Made by a program: the position numbers and the translations under genes | Source: CAJINA01 sp964647585 | GTDB taxonomy: Bacteria; Desulfobacterota; Desulfobacteria; Desulfobacterales; CAJINA01 | Direction: 5' to 3' | Assembly (NCBI GenBank): GCA_964647585.1 | Contig: CAZYGG010000009.1 | Location: forward strand, 1 to 64,000 | Length of the DNA: 64,000 bases | Part shown: in pieces, positions 16,531-25,618 of the stretch | Layout of the letters: the number at the start of each line of letters is the position of its first letter | How positions within the stretch are numbered: the first letter of the stretch is position 1 | The notes under the pieces: model-generated | What the model was told of the DNA's origin: nothing | Seen by the model: the letters and a program-made list of their open reading frames with translations, nothing else | Database searches by the model: none

Positions 16531-17433
16531 ATGGAATATTTCCTTGAACTTTTTCTTGGCGGATTAACCCGGGGCAGCATCTACGCCCTGATAGCCCTGG
16601 GCTATACAATGGTGTATGGGATTGTCCAGCTGATTAACTTTGCCCACGGCGAAATCTATATGATCGGCGCTTTCACGGCCCTGATAGTTGCCTCGGTGCT
16701 ATCCCTGCTGGGCTGGCCCCCCCTGGCCATCCTGCTGATTGCCTCGTTTGCCGCGGTACTCTATTCCTGCGCTTACGGCTGGACTCTGGAAAAGATCGCC
16801 TACAAACCACTGCGCAAAGCCCCGCGCCTTTCCGCCCTGATCAGTGCCATCGGTATGTCCCTTTTTCTGCAAAACTATGTCCTGCTGGCGCAGACGTCTG
16901 ATTTCCTGCCCTTTCCCGCCCTGATACAGGACTGGGAGTGGATGGAACCCTGGGCCCACATTATCGGGACTCCGGAAATCGTCATTATCCTGGTTACCGC
17001 CAGCGTTATGGCCTGTCTCACCTTCCTGATTAAATACACCCGGATCGGAAAAGCCATGCGGGCCACCGCCCAGGATAAGGATATGGCCATGCTGGTAGGC
17101 ATTAACGTAAATCAGGTTATCTCGTTTACCTTTATCGTGGGTTCGGCCACGGCTGCTATCGGCGGGGTTTTAATTGCCTCCCACATCGGGCAGATAAACT
17201 TTTATATCGGATTTATCGCCGGCATCAAGGCCTTTGTGGCTGCGGTTCTGGGAGGCATCGGCAGCATTCCCGGCGCGGTTCTGGGCAGCCTGGTCCTGGG
17301 CTGGACCGAAAGCTTTTTCACCGGCTATATATCCAGCGATTACGAGGATGTGTTCGCCTTTGTATTCCTGGTCCTGATACTGATTTTCAGGCCGTCCGGC
17401 ATTCTGGGGCGCTCGGAAACGCAAAAAGTATAA
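16531..17433 (+). CDS. livH: Branched-chain amino acid ABC permease LivH
   Basis: This 300-residue inner-membrane permease has about eight helices. It has the family start GLTRGSIYALIALGYTMVYGIVQLINFAHGEIYMIGAF and the GxxxAxxAAVLGGIGSIPGAVLGSLVLG segment that meets the ATPases. It pairs with LivM. The gene order livK-H-M-G-F is the common one. Confidence 0.95.
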   Translation: MEYFLELFLGGLTRGSIYALIALGYTMVYGIVQLINFAHGEIYMIGAFTALIVASVLSLLGWPPLAILLIASFAAVLYSCAYGWTLEKIAYKPLRKAPRLSALISAIGMSLFLQNYVLLAQTSDFLPFPALIQDWEWMEPWAHIIGTPEIVIILVTASVMACLTFLIKYTRIGKAMRATAQDKDMAMLVGINVNQVISFTFIVGSATAAIGGVLIASHIGQINFYIGFIAGIKAFVAAVLGGIGSIPGAVLGSLVLGWTESFFTGYISSDYEDVFAFVFLVLILIFRPSGILGRSETQKV

Positions 17434-17520
17434 GCACAAGCAGGCGCAGGCAGATGGCCTGCAGTTTCAGCAACCAAGATGGTTGTTTAACATCGTAAAT
17501 TTAAATAAGAGATATGAAAA

Positions 17521-18747
17521 TTGGTAACTTTAGATGAACTGAAAAAATCGTTGCTGGCCTCGATCTGGTTCATGTTTCTCACCTTTCCCATCATGGTCAT
17601 CCGGGTTAACACGGTTGAGAACGAAATCGAATGGCGCTGGAAGAACCTGCTGATCATGGGCGTGGGCTCCTTTTTGCTCTCCTTTGTCTGGCGCTACATG
17701 ATCAAGCGCAAGGAGATGGGAATCAAACAGGCGGATGAGGGCCTGGAGAAAAAGAAATCCCTGGGCCAGCGCCTGTTTGAAGAGCGGCAGTTCTTTATCC
17801 CGGCGCTGATAGTGATATCGCTGGCCGCCATCGCGTTTCCCTTTGCCTTCTCCATGTACCAGACCAACATTATGATCACGGCGCTGATGTACGTTATCCT
17901 GGGACTGGGTCTGAATATCGTTGTGGGCCTGGCCGGCCTGCTGGATCTGGGCTACGTGGCGTTCTATGCGGTGGGGGCCTACAGCTATGCCCTGTTGAAT
18001 TATCACTGGGGACTCGGCTTCTGGACGGTGTTGCCCATCGGAGCCGCCCTGGGGGCGCTGTTCGGCATCATCCTGGGTTTTCCGGTTCTGCGGCTCAGGG
18101 GAGACTATCTGGCCATTGTGACCCTGGGGTTTGGTGAAATTATCAGGCTTATCCTGGAAAACTGGAATGCATTCTCCTTCGGCCCGAGCGGCATTGCCAA
18201 TATCCCCCGACCCGGTCTTTTCGGCATTGAACTGAGTCTGCATCAAAATATTATCTATCTGTATTTCCTGATGATCGCCCTGACAATCTTCACCATCTTT
18301 GTGGTCAACCGACTGCAGACCTCCCGCATCGGCCGGGCCTGGATCGCCTTGCGGGAAGATGAAATTGCCTGCCAGGCCATGGGCATCGACAAAACCAAGA
18401 CCAAACTCACCGCGTTTGCCCTGGGCGCCACCTGGGCCGGTATGGGCGGGGTGATGTTTGCCGCCAAGACGACCTTTATCAACCCGGCCAGTTTCACCAT
18501 ATGGGAATCCATCATCATTCTCTGTGTGGTGGTCCTCGGCGGAATGGGATCCATCATCGGCGTTATCCTCGGAGCCCTGTTCCTGGTTTTACTCCCGGAA
18601 TACCTGCGGGCCTTTTCAGAATACCGTATGTTGATATTCGGTGCCATCCTGGTCACCATGATGGTCTTTAGACCCGGCGGGCTGATCAGCACCACCCGCA
18701 GTCCTTACAAATTTGAAAAAGCGGAAAACAGCAAGGGGAATGCGTAG
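17521..18747 (+). CDS. livM: Branched-chain amino acid ABC permease LivM
   Basis: This 408-residue permease has the LivM core from about residue 115 (MYVILGLGLNIVVGLAGLLDLGYVAFYAVGAYSYALL) and GGMGSIIGVILGALFLVLLPEYLR near the end. The N-terminal extension of about 110 residues has two hydrophobic segments, as in the longer LivM proteins of proteobacteria. No ATG fits. The reading frame opens with TTG at 17521, preceded by AAGAGA. The ATG at 17514 is out of frame. Its 3' end lies four bases before the livG start. Confidence 0.93.
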   Translation: MVTLDELKKSLLASIWFMFLTFPIMVIRVNTVENEIEWRWKNLLIMGVGSFLLSFVWRYMIKRKEMGIKQADEGLEKKKSLGQRLFEERQFFIPALIVISLAAIAFPFAFSMYQTNIMITALMYVILGLGLNIVVGLAGLLDLGYVAFYAVGAYSYALLNYHWGLGFWTVLPIGAALGALFGIILGFPVLRLRGDYLAIVTLGFGEIIRLILENWNAFSFGPSGIANIPRPGLFGIELSLHQNIIYLYFLMIALTIFTIFVVNRLQTSRIGRAWIALREDEIACQAMGIDKTKTKLTAFALGATWAGMGGVMFAAKTTFINPASFTIWESIIILCVVVLGGMGSIIGVILGALFLVLLPEYLRAFSEYRMLIFGAILVTMMVFRPGGLISTTRSPYKFEKAENSKGNA

Positions 18748-18751
18748 GACT

Positions 18752-19540
18752 ATGCAGCCACTACTAGAAGTGAATGACCTGACGATGGATTTCGGCGGCC
18801 TGCGGGCCCTGGATCATCTCGACCTTGATATCAAAGAGGGCGAAATTGTCGCCCTGATCGGACCCAATGGTGCCGGTAAAACCACCTTTTTCAATTGCAT
18901 CACCGGCATCTACAACCCAACCGAAGGCGACGTGCTGATATCGCCGCCCGGTAAAAAAGCGGAGCGCATCAACGGCATCAAACCCAACCACGTCACCGAA
19001 CGCGGCATGGCCCGAACCTTCCAGAATATCCGCCTGTTTCAAAACATGTCGGTCCTGGAAAACGTCATGATCGGCCGCCACTGCCGCATCCACGCCGGTA
19101 TTGCCGGGGCGATATTCAGGAACCCGACCACGGTAGCCGAAGAAAAAAAGGCCGTTGCGGACAGTTACCGGGTCCTGGAAAAAATCGGTCTGGAACAGTA
19201 TGTCAATGAAATGGCCAAGAACCTGCCCTACGGCGCGCAACGCCGCCTGGAAATCGCCCGGGCCATGGGGACCGACCCTTTTCTGCTGCTGCTGGACGAA
19301 CCCGCCGCCGGCATGAATCCCCAGGAAACACGTGAACTGGACGAACTCATCGTAAAAATAAGGGATGAAGAAAAAATATCAATTCTCCTGATTGAACACG
19401 ATATGAAGTTGGTGATGAGCCTGTCGGACAGAATATTCGTGATGGATTATGGCAAGAAAATCGCCCAGGGCACACCGGAGGAGATCAAGCACGACCCGGT
19501 CGTCATCAAAGCCTATCTTGGAGAGGAAATAGATGCTTAA
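18752..19540 (+). CDS. livG: Branched-chain amino acid ABC ATPase LivG
   Basis: This 262-residue ABC ATPase has an intact Walker A (GPNGAGKTT), the LivG-type FQNIRLFQNMSVLENVMIG Q-loop region, a signature read as LPYGAQRRLEIARAM, Walker B LLLLDEPAAGMNP and the switch His (LIEHD). The ATG at 18752 follows TAGGA and lies just after the livM stop. Upstream in-frame ATGs overlap livM and lack spacing. It overlaps livF by eight bases. Confidence 0.95.
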   Translation: MQPLLEVNDLTMDFGGLRALDHLDLDIKEGEIVALIGPNGAGKTTFFNCITGIYNPTEGDVLISPPGKKAERINGIKPNHVTERGMARTFQNIRLFQNMSVLENVMIGRHCRIHAGIAGAIFRNPTTVAEEKKAVADSYRVLEKIGLEQYVNEMAKNLPYGAQRRLEIARAMGTDPFLLLLDEPAAGMNPQETRELDELIVKIRDEEKISILLIEHDMKLVMSLSDRIFVMDYGKKIAQGTPEEIKHDPVVIKAYLGEEIDA

Positions 19541-20240
19541 GCTCAACAACATCATGACCTATTACGGCAACATCCAGGCCCTCAAGGGGGTGAGCATCGA
19601 CGTTTCCGCAGGTGAGGTGATCACCCTGATCGGGGCCAACGGCGCGGGTAAAACCACCACTCTCATGTCCATATCGGGTGTGGTGCCGCCCCGTTCCGGA
19701 GAAATATTTTTTGAAGATAAACCCATTCACAATCTGCCCGGAAACCAAATCGTGGCCATGGGCCTCAGCCAGGTCCCCGAGGGACGCCGCATATTCCCTT
19801 ACCTGACTGTTTCGGAAAACCTGGATATGGGGGCTTTTCTGCGCACGGACAGTGACGGTATAAAAGCAGATATAGAGTACATCTTTGATCTTTTCCCGAT
19901 CCTGGCTGAACGGCGCAACCAGGCCGGCGGTACGCTCAGCGGCGGCGAACAGCAGATGCTGGCCATCTCCCGGGCCCTGATGGCCAAACCCAGACTGCTG
20001 CTGCTGGATGAGCCATCCCTGGGGCTTGCCCCGCTGGTGGTAAAACAGATTTTCGACATCATCCGGAAAATCAACACCGAACAGAACACAACCATTTTCC
20101 TGGTTGAACAGAACGCCAATATGGCCCTGAAGATCGCAGACCGGGGCTATGTAATGGAAAATGGGAAAATCACCCTGACCGACACCGCCGCCAACCTGCT
20201 GGCCAATGACGATGTCCGGAAAGCCTACCTGGGGATATAA
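19533..20240 (+). CDS. livF: Branched-chain amino acid ABC ATPase LivF
   Basis: This 235-residue ATPase is the partner of LivG. It has Walker A GANGAGKTT, the QVPEGRRIFPYLTVSENL segment characteristic of LivF, signature LSGGEQQMLAISRALM, Walker B LLLLDEPSLGLAP and switch region LVEQN. It is translationally coupled to livG by the eight-base overlap, with GGAGAGG as ribosome site. It ends the liv operon. Confidence 0.95.
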   Translation: MLKLNNIMTYYGNIQALKGVSIDVSAGEVITLIGANGAGKTTTLMSISGVVPPRSGEIFFEDKPIHNLPGNQIVAMGLSQVPEGRRIFPYLTVSENLDMGAFLRTDSDGIKADIEYIFDLFPILAERRNQAGGTLSGGEQQMLAISRALMAKPRLLLLDEPSLGLAPLVVKQIFDIIRKINTEQNTTIFLVEQNANMALKIADRGYVMENGKITLTDTAANLLANDDVRKAYLGI

Positions 20241-20286
20241 TCAAGGTCCTTTGAAGTAATTACCGCAACAGGGTGGGATTCAACGT

Positions 20287-21738
20287 TTATGCTTCGGGTT
20301 TACGCAGAAAAGCGGGCATCCGGGCATCCTGCTCCTCGCCGGCAAGGTCCTCATCGTACCGGATGGTTGCCAGTTCGTTAAGCGCTTCACGAATCTCTTT
20401 GGATCCTTTTTCGAAAACCCCCTGGGCCGCACGGTACTCCTGCCGTACCTGCCGCAGGGAAAAATTCCCGCCGGTTTTCCGCATATAGCCGTAGACATAA
20501 TCCTTAATGGCATACCAGCTGTCCCGCCGGGTCTGGTTTTCAATTGTGGTCAGGCTGTCAACTTCCGCCAGGCGTTTCTGGTTAAACCGTCGGGTAAACA
20601 CCCGCCTGAAAACCGTCCCCCAGAAGAAAAGCACAAGCAACCCGACCCCAACCCCCCCTCCGATTAGGTAGTTTTGCTCAAACGCAGAAAGGATCGGGTT
20701 GGAAAATGAAAAGAGCGTTGCCCCGGCCCCGACCAGCAGGCTTATCAGGAAACCGATGGTAAAGAATTTAAAACGAAACCGGCGCAGCATACGACGATAG
20801 TTGGTGAGCGCCTCCAGAAGGTGGGCGAGCCTTTCGCTGTGTATCTCCACAAACGCGGCCAGGTTATCCAGACGATGCCGGGGCGCCTGCAAAATAGCCG
20901 CCTTCAGCTCTTCCCGTTGATTCTCCAGGTAGTGCAGGTAGCCGGCCTCCCCCTGGGCGACGTCACGGCCGGCCGCCCGCGGTGAATAGGTCAGGTGGAT
21001 CATGGGAATATCTTTCCGGCCGGTCATCTGGGAAAGGTTCCAGCAAAGGGTGCCATAGACCCGCAACATGTCCGTCAGGGAAGCACATTCATCTATGCGG
21101 TTTAAAACATATAAAACCCGGTCTTCAAATGTTTTGGCCGGCAGGGTATCCCGCAGGCTGGTATGGGCCTCCCGGACTGTTCCGGCTTTGTGCGGGTCAA
21201 ACAATACCAGAACCAGGTCGGCAATCTGGGCCAGGTCACCAATAACATCCTGGTAACTGTAGCCCCGATCTCTTTCCGTGATGCTGTCGAGCATTCCCGG
21301 GGTATCGATAATACTCAAGGTTCGCAGAAAAGGCGAATTAACCTTCTTAAGCTTAAAATGCGATATGAAGCGCTGGCCATGCTTTTTAAGAGACTCGAAA
21401 GGATATTCAGGATCGTTCAACAGGAACTTGCCATCGCGCTCTTCGGTTACCCGTCTGCGGCTGCCGTTATCCTGTTCGCTGTCATAGGTAATGATGGTAA
21501 AAGAGTCGTCGGTAGGCGCCTGCCCGGTTCCCTGGATGTCGGCGTCCAGAAACTCATTGATCAGAGTGGATTTGCCTGAAGAGTAATTCCCCAGGACAAG
21601 CACCAGCGGCCGCCACTTAATGTTGGTTTCCAACGGCGTTTCGCTATATCCATAACGCATCGCTATCGGGGTCAGATAGTCCTCAACCAGAGAGAGCAGT
21701 TCGGTTCTGAGGGATCGAATATAATTTTCGCGATACAT
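20287..21738 (-). CDS. Dynamin/EHD-like GTPase with C-terminal membrane hairpin
   Basis: This 483-residue protein has a complete G domain: P-loop GNYSSGKSTLINEFL (about residues 60-75), switch TDDSFT, G3 DTPGM and G4 NRID. Towards the C-terminus two adjacent membrane segments (about residues 350-405, FFTIGFLISLLVGAGATLF and LIGGGVGVGLLVLFFWGTVF) are followed by a charged tail. P-loop sequence and architecture place it with bacterial dynamin-like or EHD-like membrane-remodelling GTPases rather than with Era or Der. The ATG at 21738 has AGGAG upstream. The longer frame to 21897 is not protein-like. It stands alone on the minus strand, converging with livF. Its cellular role is unknown. Confidence 0.78.
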   Translation of the reverse strand: MYRENYIRSLRTELLSLVEDYLTPIAMRYGYSETPLETNIKWRPLVLVLGNYSSGKSTLINEFLDADIQGTGQAPTDDSFTIITYDSEQDNGSRRRVTEERDGKFLLNDPEYPFESLKKHGQRFISHFKLKKVNSPFLRTLSIIDTPGMLDSITERDRGYSYQDVIGDLAQIADLVLVLFDPHKAGTVREAHTSLRDTLPAKTFEDRVLYVLNRIDECASLTDMLRVYGTLCWNLSQMTGRKDIPMIHLTYSPRAAGRDVAQGEAGYLHYLENQREELKAAILQAPRHRLDNLAAFVEIHSERLAHLLEALTNYRRMLRRFRFKFFTIGFLISLLVGAGATLFSFSNPILSAFEQNYLIGGGVGVGLLVLFFWGTVFRRVFTRRFNQKRLAEVDSLTTIENQTRRDSWYAIKDYVYGYMRKTGGNFSLRQVRQEYRAAQGVFEKGSKEIREALNELATIRYDEDLAGEEQDARMPAFLRKPEA

Positions 21739-22030
21739 GTTCACTAAACTCCTGTCCCGAACGACGCATGTGGTATCTGTATCAAAATTGGGCGCCGCGC
21801 CGGTGGCGCGCAGGCAGTGTGCAAACTGCCGACCGGGTAGCATTGCCGAACATGGTTGAACCAGATGACTATATGAAAATAGGGTGATAGGTGTCAAGCA
21901 GTACTGCCGAAAGGATCGCTAATACCTGAAAAACAGGAAAACCGGAAACGCATAGATATTGACAAATGCAGGGCCTTTGCTTAGTTTTCACCATCAATAA
22001 AAACCACAACGCAATCGATCGGAGACGGAT

Positions 22031-22513
22031 ATGAATGTGCTGGTTTTATATTTTTCAAAGGGCGGCAACACCCGCCGACTGGCCGAAGCCATTGCCGACG
22101 GTGCCCGCAGTGTTGACGGGACAACCGTTGTCCTGAAAAATACGGATGAAGTTTCAAAAGAAGATTTTCTGGCAGCTGACGGTATTATCGCCGGCTCGCC
22201 GGTCTATTTTGGTTCGATGGCAGCACCTCTGAAAGCTGTTTTCGACGAGTTTGTCGGTATCCGCAAAAAGATGGAGAACAAGGTCGGCGCTGCTTTCGCC
22301 ACCTCGGGAGATCCCACCGGTGGTAAGGAAACCACCATGCTGGCCATCATTCAGGCGTTTTTAATTTACGGAATGGTCATTGTGGGAGATCCCCTGTCAG
22401 CCACCGGCCATTATGGCACCGCCTGTGTCGGTGCCCCTGACGCCAAGGCAAGAGACAACGGTGTCAAACTCGGCCGGCGGGTTGCCGAGATGGCCCGGCG
22501 AATTACCGGATAG
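22031..22513 (+). CDS. Flavodoxin-fold protein (FMN-binding, WrbA/flavodoxin-like)
   Basis: This 160-residue protein begins LVLYFSKGGNTRRLAEAIADG, the flavodoxin phosphate-binding loop. It continues with DGIIAGSPVYFGSMAAPLKAVFDEF and FATSGDPTGGKETTMLAIIQAFLIYGMVIVGDP, as in NAD(P)H:quinone-oxidoreductase-type flavoproteins. It probably binds FMN and carries or accepts electrons in the cytoplasm. GGAGACGG precedes the ATG. Its stop codon is the first three bases of a TAGAAGCTATCT repeat motif. A SET-domain gene follows after 49 bases. Confidence 0.87.
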   Translation: MNVLVLYFSKGGNTRRLAEAIADGARSVDGTTVVLKNTDEVSKEDFLAADGIIAGSPVYFGSMAAPLKAVFDEFVGIRKKMENKVGAAFATSGDPTGGKETTMLAIIQAFLIYGMVIVGDPLSATGHYGTACVGAPDAKARDNGVKLGRRVAEMARRITG

Positions 22514-22562
22514 AAGCTATCTACCACCCCATCAAAGGACCTGGTGATACGCACTTGAAACC

Positions 22563-23189
22563 ATGAATACCAACAAACCCGAAGTATATCGAACCCGGGC
22601 GGAAATCGCCCGCTTTTTCAACAGAAACGGACTGGTCTATCTGGAAAGGACCCGGATCGCCTGGCGGCCGCTGCTTTCCCTGGACCTGTCCCGGAGAGAC
22701 TATTACCTCGAAAACCAGGACTATTTTGAGGAGACCGGCCGCCGCTATGCCCGTTTGATCCAAAAGAGCTACATGGCGCCGGTCTATATCCGTAAAATTA
22801 ATGCCAAGGTCGGCTATGGTGTGTTTGCCGGCTCTGAGCTTGCAAAGGACGCGTTTATCGGCGAGTATACCGGCGTCATCCAGGAAGCGGACGAGGGCGC
22901 CGGGCACGAGCTTGACGAAGGGGGTTTCGAGAGCGACTATTCCTGGTATTACCTGGAAGAGATCAAGCAGGCCCCCACCCTTGAAATCAGCGGCCGCTTC
23001 GAGGGCAATGAGCTTCGCTATGTAAACCACAGCAATGAACCGAATATCGATGTGGAACATATCCTGATAGACGGTTACTGGGTGCTCTTTTTTAAAACGG
23101 CCCGGAAAATAAGGGCGGATGAACAACTGCTGATTAGCTACGGGGATGCTTACTGGGAGGATGGCTACAGGGCTCTTAAATCCCTTTAG
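22563..23189 (+). CDS. SET-domain protein (putative lysine methyltransferase)
   Basis: This 208-residue protein has a SET domain at about residues 75-200. VYIRKINAKVGYGVFAGSELAKDAFIGEYTGVI is the opening strand set, NELRYVNHSNEPNI holds the NHS SAM-binding motif, and ISYGDAYW holds the catalytic Tyr. SET domains transfer methyl groups from SAM to protein lysines. In bacteria they are scattered, of mostly unknown target, and often look acquired from eukaryotes. About 75 N-terminal residues have no recognised fold. No pre-SET or post-SET Cys cluster is seen. It follows the flavodoxin gene and has a weak ribosome site. Confidence 0.83.
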   Translation: MNTNKPEVYRTRAEIARFFNRNGLVYLERTRIAWRPLLSLDLSRRDYYLENQDYFEETGRRYARLIQKSYMAPVYIRKINAKVGYGVFAGSELAKDAFIGEYTGVIQEADEGAGHELDEGGFESDYSWYYLEEIKQAPTLEISGRFEGNELRYVNHSNEPNIDVEHILIDGYWVLFFKTARKIRADEQLLISYGDAYWEDGYRALKSL

Positions 23190-23192
23190 AAG

Positions 23193-23645
23193 TCATCTTT
23201 TGATCAGTGTCAATCCGTCGGGTCCATATCCCTGCCCGGAATAGATCAGACTGCCCGTGCCCTCATCCTGACTGCAGGCCATCACCCGGCGGGCTCCTTT
23301 TTTACTTTTCAGATGGAGCGTGACCCCTTCTGAGAAATCACTGTGATCCCATCTCCCGGTGCTGATAAGAATCCCCCCGGCGGGCTCTCCGCCGGAAGGT
23401 CCCCCAATGGTCTTTTCGGAAAAAAGGCAGGTGCCGTCAGGATATAATCGGAGGGTGATAATGGCCTCATCCCCGGTTTCCGGCTGCATGACGGCTTCGT
23501 AGATTCCGGCCAGGCTGTTCAGGTAATCTGTCTCTTCAATTGTCCCGCTGGCCTTATCCATCTTTTCAAGCGGTACACAACCGCAGAACAGAAGTAAACT
23601 GAAAATAGCAGTAACTCTTGAGAAGATTTTCCAGGACCTTGCCAA
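23193..23645 (-). CDS. Small NlpE-like lipoprotein (tentative)
   Basis: This is a 150-residue exported protein if started at TTG 23645, which has GAGGGGG six bases upstream and gives a proper signal sequence (WKIFSRVTAIFSLLLFCGC). The frame stays open back to 23786, but those residues are not signal-like. The mature part (LAGIYEAVMQPETGDEAIITLRLYPDGTCLFSEKTIGG...STGRWDHSDFSEGVTLHL) follows the pattern of NlpE/META-type lipocalin-like domains: a strand, DGTxxF, then GxW. The lipobox is imperfect (FCGC). It converges with the SET gene and ends four bases from it. Function unknown. Confidence 0.6.
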   Translation of the reverse strand: MARSWKIFSRVTAIFSLLLFCGCVPLEKMDKASGTIEETDYLNSLAGIYEAVMQPETGDEAIITLRLYPDGTCLFSEKTIGGPSGGEPAGGILISTGRWDHSDFSEGVTLHLKSKKGARRVMACSQDEGTGSLIYSGQGYGPDGLTLIKR

Positions 23646-23739
23646 CGTTACCCCCTCGTCAGGATCCGTGTCCGCGCATCCGGTTACCTGGGCGATTGTT
23701 TCATCCAATGATTCTTTATATTCAAAAACCCCTTTGAAA

Positions 23740-25083
23740 TCAATGAAAACCTTCCCGGTCACGCTGGAGTGAAGACAAACGGTCACTGATCTTTACAGGG
23801 TAGTGCGCCGGACGGCCAAAGGCCTTATACCGATCGTCCAGTGCGGCTAAATTGCGGCCACAACCGGACCGAATCGTATCCAGGGATGGATGCGGTTTCA
23901 AAAGCTGGCCGGCCCGCATAACCGGCCCCAGCAAGCCGACAGTCTCTGCCGGATGTTCATTGCGGGTACCAATAATATCCGCTACCGGGCGGCCATCGGA
24001 CCGCAATCTCCTGAATACTTGCTTCCGGCCCGCCAGGGTTGTCTTGCCGGGGCTGAACTTCTTGACATTCCGTTCGCCGATTCTCGCCAGTTTGTAGACG
24101 ATATCAAGAAAGGGGGCATCGGCGGAAACCCCCACTCGGGTGCCCACACCGAACGCGTCAATCTGCGCTCCCGCCTTCATAAGCGCAGCGATCTTGTACT
24201 CGTCGAAACCACTGCTGGCGACTATCTTGACATCGGGAAACCCGGATCGGTCCAGGATTGCCCTGACCTGGCGGCTGCCGGCCGCCATGTCCCCGCTGTC
24301 CAGGCGTACCGCCTGCAGGGCATGCCCCTTTTCCCGGAGGAAACGGGCCACTTTTACCGCGTTTTCAGCGCCCCGGGTCAGGTCATAGGTATCAATGAGC
24401 AGCACCGTACTGTCCGGAAAAATACGCGCATAGGCCATGAAAGCATCCAGTTCACTCTCAAAGGCGGTGACAAAGCTATGCGCCATGGTGCCGCTTACCG
24501 GGATGCCCAGTGTTTTGCCGGCCAGTACGTTGCTGGTTCCCGCAAAACCCGCGATCCAGGTGCTGCGGGCCGCCTTCATGCCAGCATCCCGGGCCTGGGT
24601 GCGTCTTAATGAAAAATCCATGAGCGGCCTTCCCTGGGCGGCGTGTACACACCGGGCAGCCTTGGTGGCAATCATCGTCTGGAACCCGATCATGTTCAAA
24701 ACGACGGTTTCGATAAGCTGGGCTTCAATGATGGGGGCGGTAATTTCCAGCAGAGGCTCGTCCGGGAAAAAGAGGGTGCCTTCGGCCATGGCCATGACGT
24801 CGCCGGTAAAGCGCAACCCGGCCAGCGCGGATAAAAAACCCGGTGAGAAATTACCGGTGTTCCGTAGATATTCGATATCCGTACCGCTAAAGCTGAAGTC
24901 GGCCAATATGTCGAGCACATCCGCGAGACCGGCTGAGACGAAAAAACCTCTTTTCCCCTCGCCGGCTCTTACCGACACAGAGAATGTAGCCGGTGCGGAC
25001 AGGCCGTTTTCAAAGTAACCGGCCGCCATGGTGAGTTGGTAAAAGTCAGTGAATAGCGGGCTGACAGGAGAGCCTTTTCCCAT
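23740..25083 (-). CDS. pncB: Nicotinate phosphoribosyltransferase
   Basis: This enzyme joins nicotinate and PRPP, the entry step of the Preiss-Handler NAD salvage route. The 447-residue protein starts SPLFTDFYQLTMAAGYF. It has FSLRRTQARDAGM, GTMAHSFV (with the His phosphorylated in this family), LIDTYDLTRGAENAV and VRLDSGDM motifs, and a GVGTRVGVSADAP phosphate-binding turn. The ATG at 25083 follows GGAGGT. The longer frame to 25116 overlaps the upstream gene needlessly. It is co-directional with and adjacent to the nicotinamidase gene, so the pair runs nicotinamide to nicotinate to NaMN. Confidence 0.93.
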   Translation of the reverse strand: MGKGSPVSPLFTDFYQLTMAAGYFENGLSAPATFSVSVRAGEGKRGFFVSAGLADVLDILADFSFSGTDIEYLRNTGNFSPGFLSALAGLRFTGDVMAMAEGTLFFPDEPLLEITAPIIEAQLIETVVLNMIGFQTMIATKAARCVHAAQGRPLMDFSLRRTQARDAGMKAARSTWIAGFAGTSNVLAGKTLGIPVSGTMAHSFVTAFESELDAFMAYARIFPDSTVLLIDTYDLTRGAENAVKVARFLREKGHALQAVRLDSGDMAAGSRQVRAILDRSGFPDVKIVASSGFDEYKIAALMKAGAQIDAFGVGTRVGVSADAPFLDIVYKLARIGERNVKKFSPGKTTLAGRKQVFRRLRSDGRPVADIIGTRNEHPAETVGLLGPVMRAGQLLKPHPSLDTIRSGCGRNLAALDDRYKAFGRPAHYPVKISDRLSSLQRDREGFH

Positions 25084-25096
25084 GGGTACCTCCGTT

Positions 25097-25618
25097 TCAG
25101 ACCAGGACGGTGCCATACACCGCTTTCATCCGGCCCAGGGCCATCCGGTGCATGTCCGGATCAAAATCGGCCACCCCCTGCTCCGGCACAACCGTTTTGT
25201 AATCCCGGTTTGCCAGCCCCCCCACAGTATCCATCACGCAGATGGACGTACAGACGCCGACAACGGTGACCGCCGACACACCTGAATCGGCGAGAATAAC
25301 GCTTAGATCTGTTCCAAAAAAGCCGCTGTAGCGCTGCTTGGGAATGACGATTTCTCCATCCAGGGGCGTGAGATCAGCGACGATCCGGCTGCCCCAACTG
25401 CCGGCAATGCAATGCGGCGGGAACCTTTCAAATTCAGGGTCATCGGCAGGGTGGCTGTCCTGGAGATAGATCACCAGATCGCCCTGTTGCCGGGCAAAGT
25501 CGAGTTGTTTGCGGATAACCGGAACCGTGGCCGGCCCAGTCTCCCCGCAATACAACTTTCCCTGCGGATCTATAAAATCATTCAGCATGTCAACGATGAA
25601 AAGGGCTTTTTCCGGCAT
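25097..25618 (-). CDS. pncA: Nicotinamidase / isochorismatase-family amidase
   Basis: This 173-residue cysteine hydrolase has the triad positions visible: Asp10 in LFIVDMLNDF, Lys in IPKQRYSGFFGT and Cys in VVGVCTSICV. DSHPADDPEFERFPPHCIAGSWGSR is the usual metal/substrate loop, though the first His of the metal site motif is replaced. It sits directly upstream of pncB, which supports hydrolysis of nicotinamide to nicotinate. A general isochorismatase-like amidase is the alternative. The downstream pncB starts 14 bases after its stop. Confidence 0.85.
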   Translation of the reverse strand: MPEKALFIVDMLNDFIDPQGKLYCGETGPATVPVIRKQLDFARQQGDLVIYLQDSHPADDPEFERFPPHCIAGSWGSRIVADLTPLDGEIVIPKQRYSGFFGTDLSVILADSGVSAVTVVGVCTSICVMDTVGGLANRDYKTVVPEQGVADFDPDMHRMALGRMKAVYGTVLV

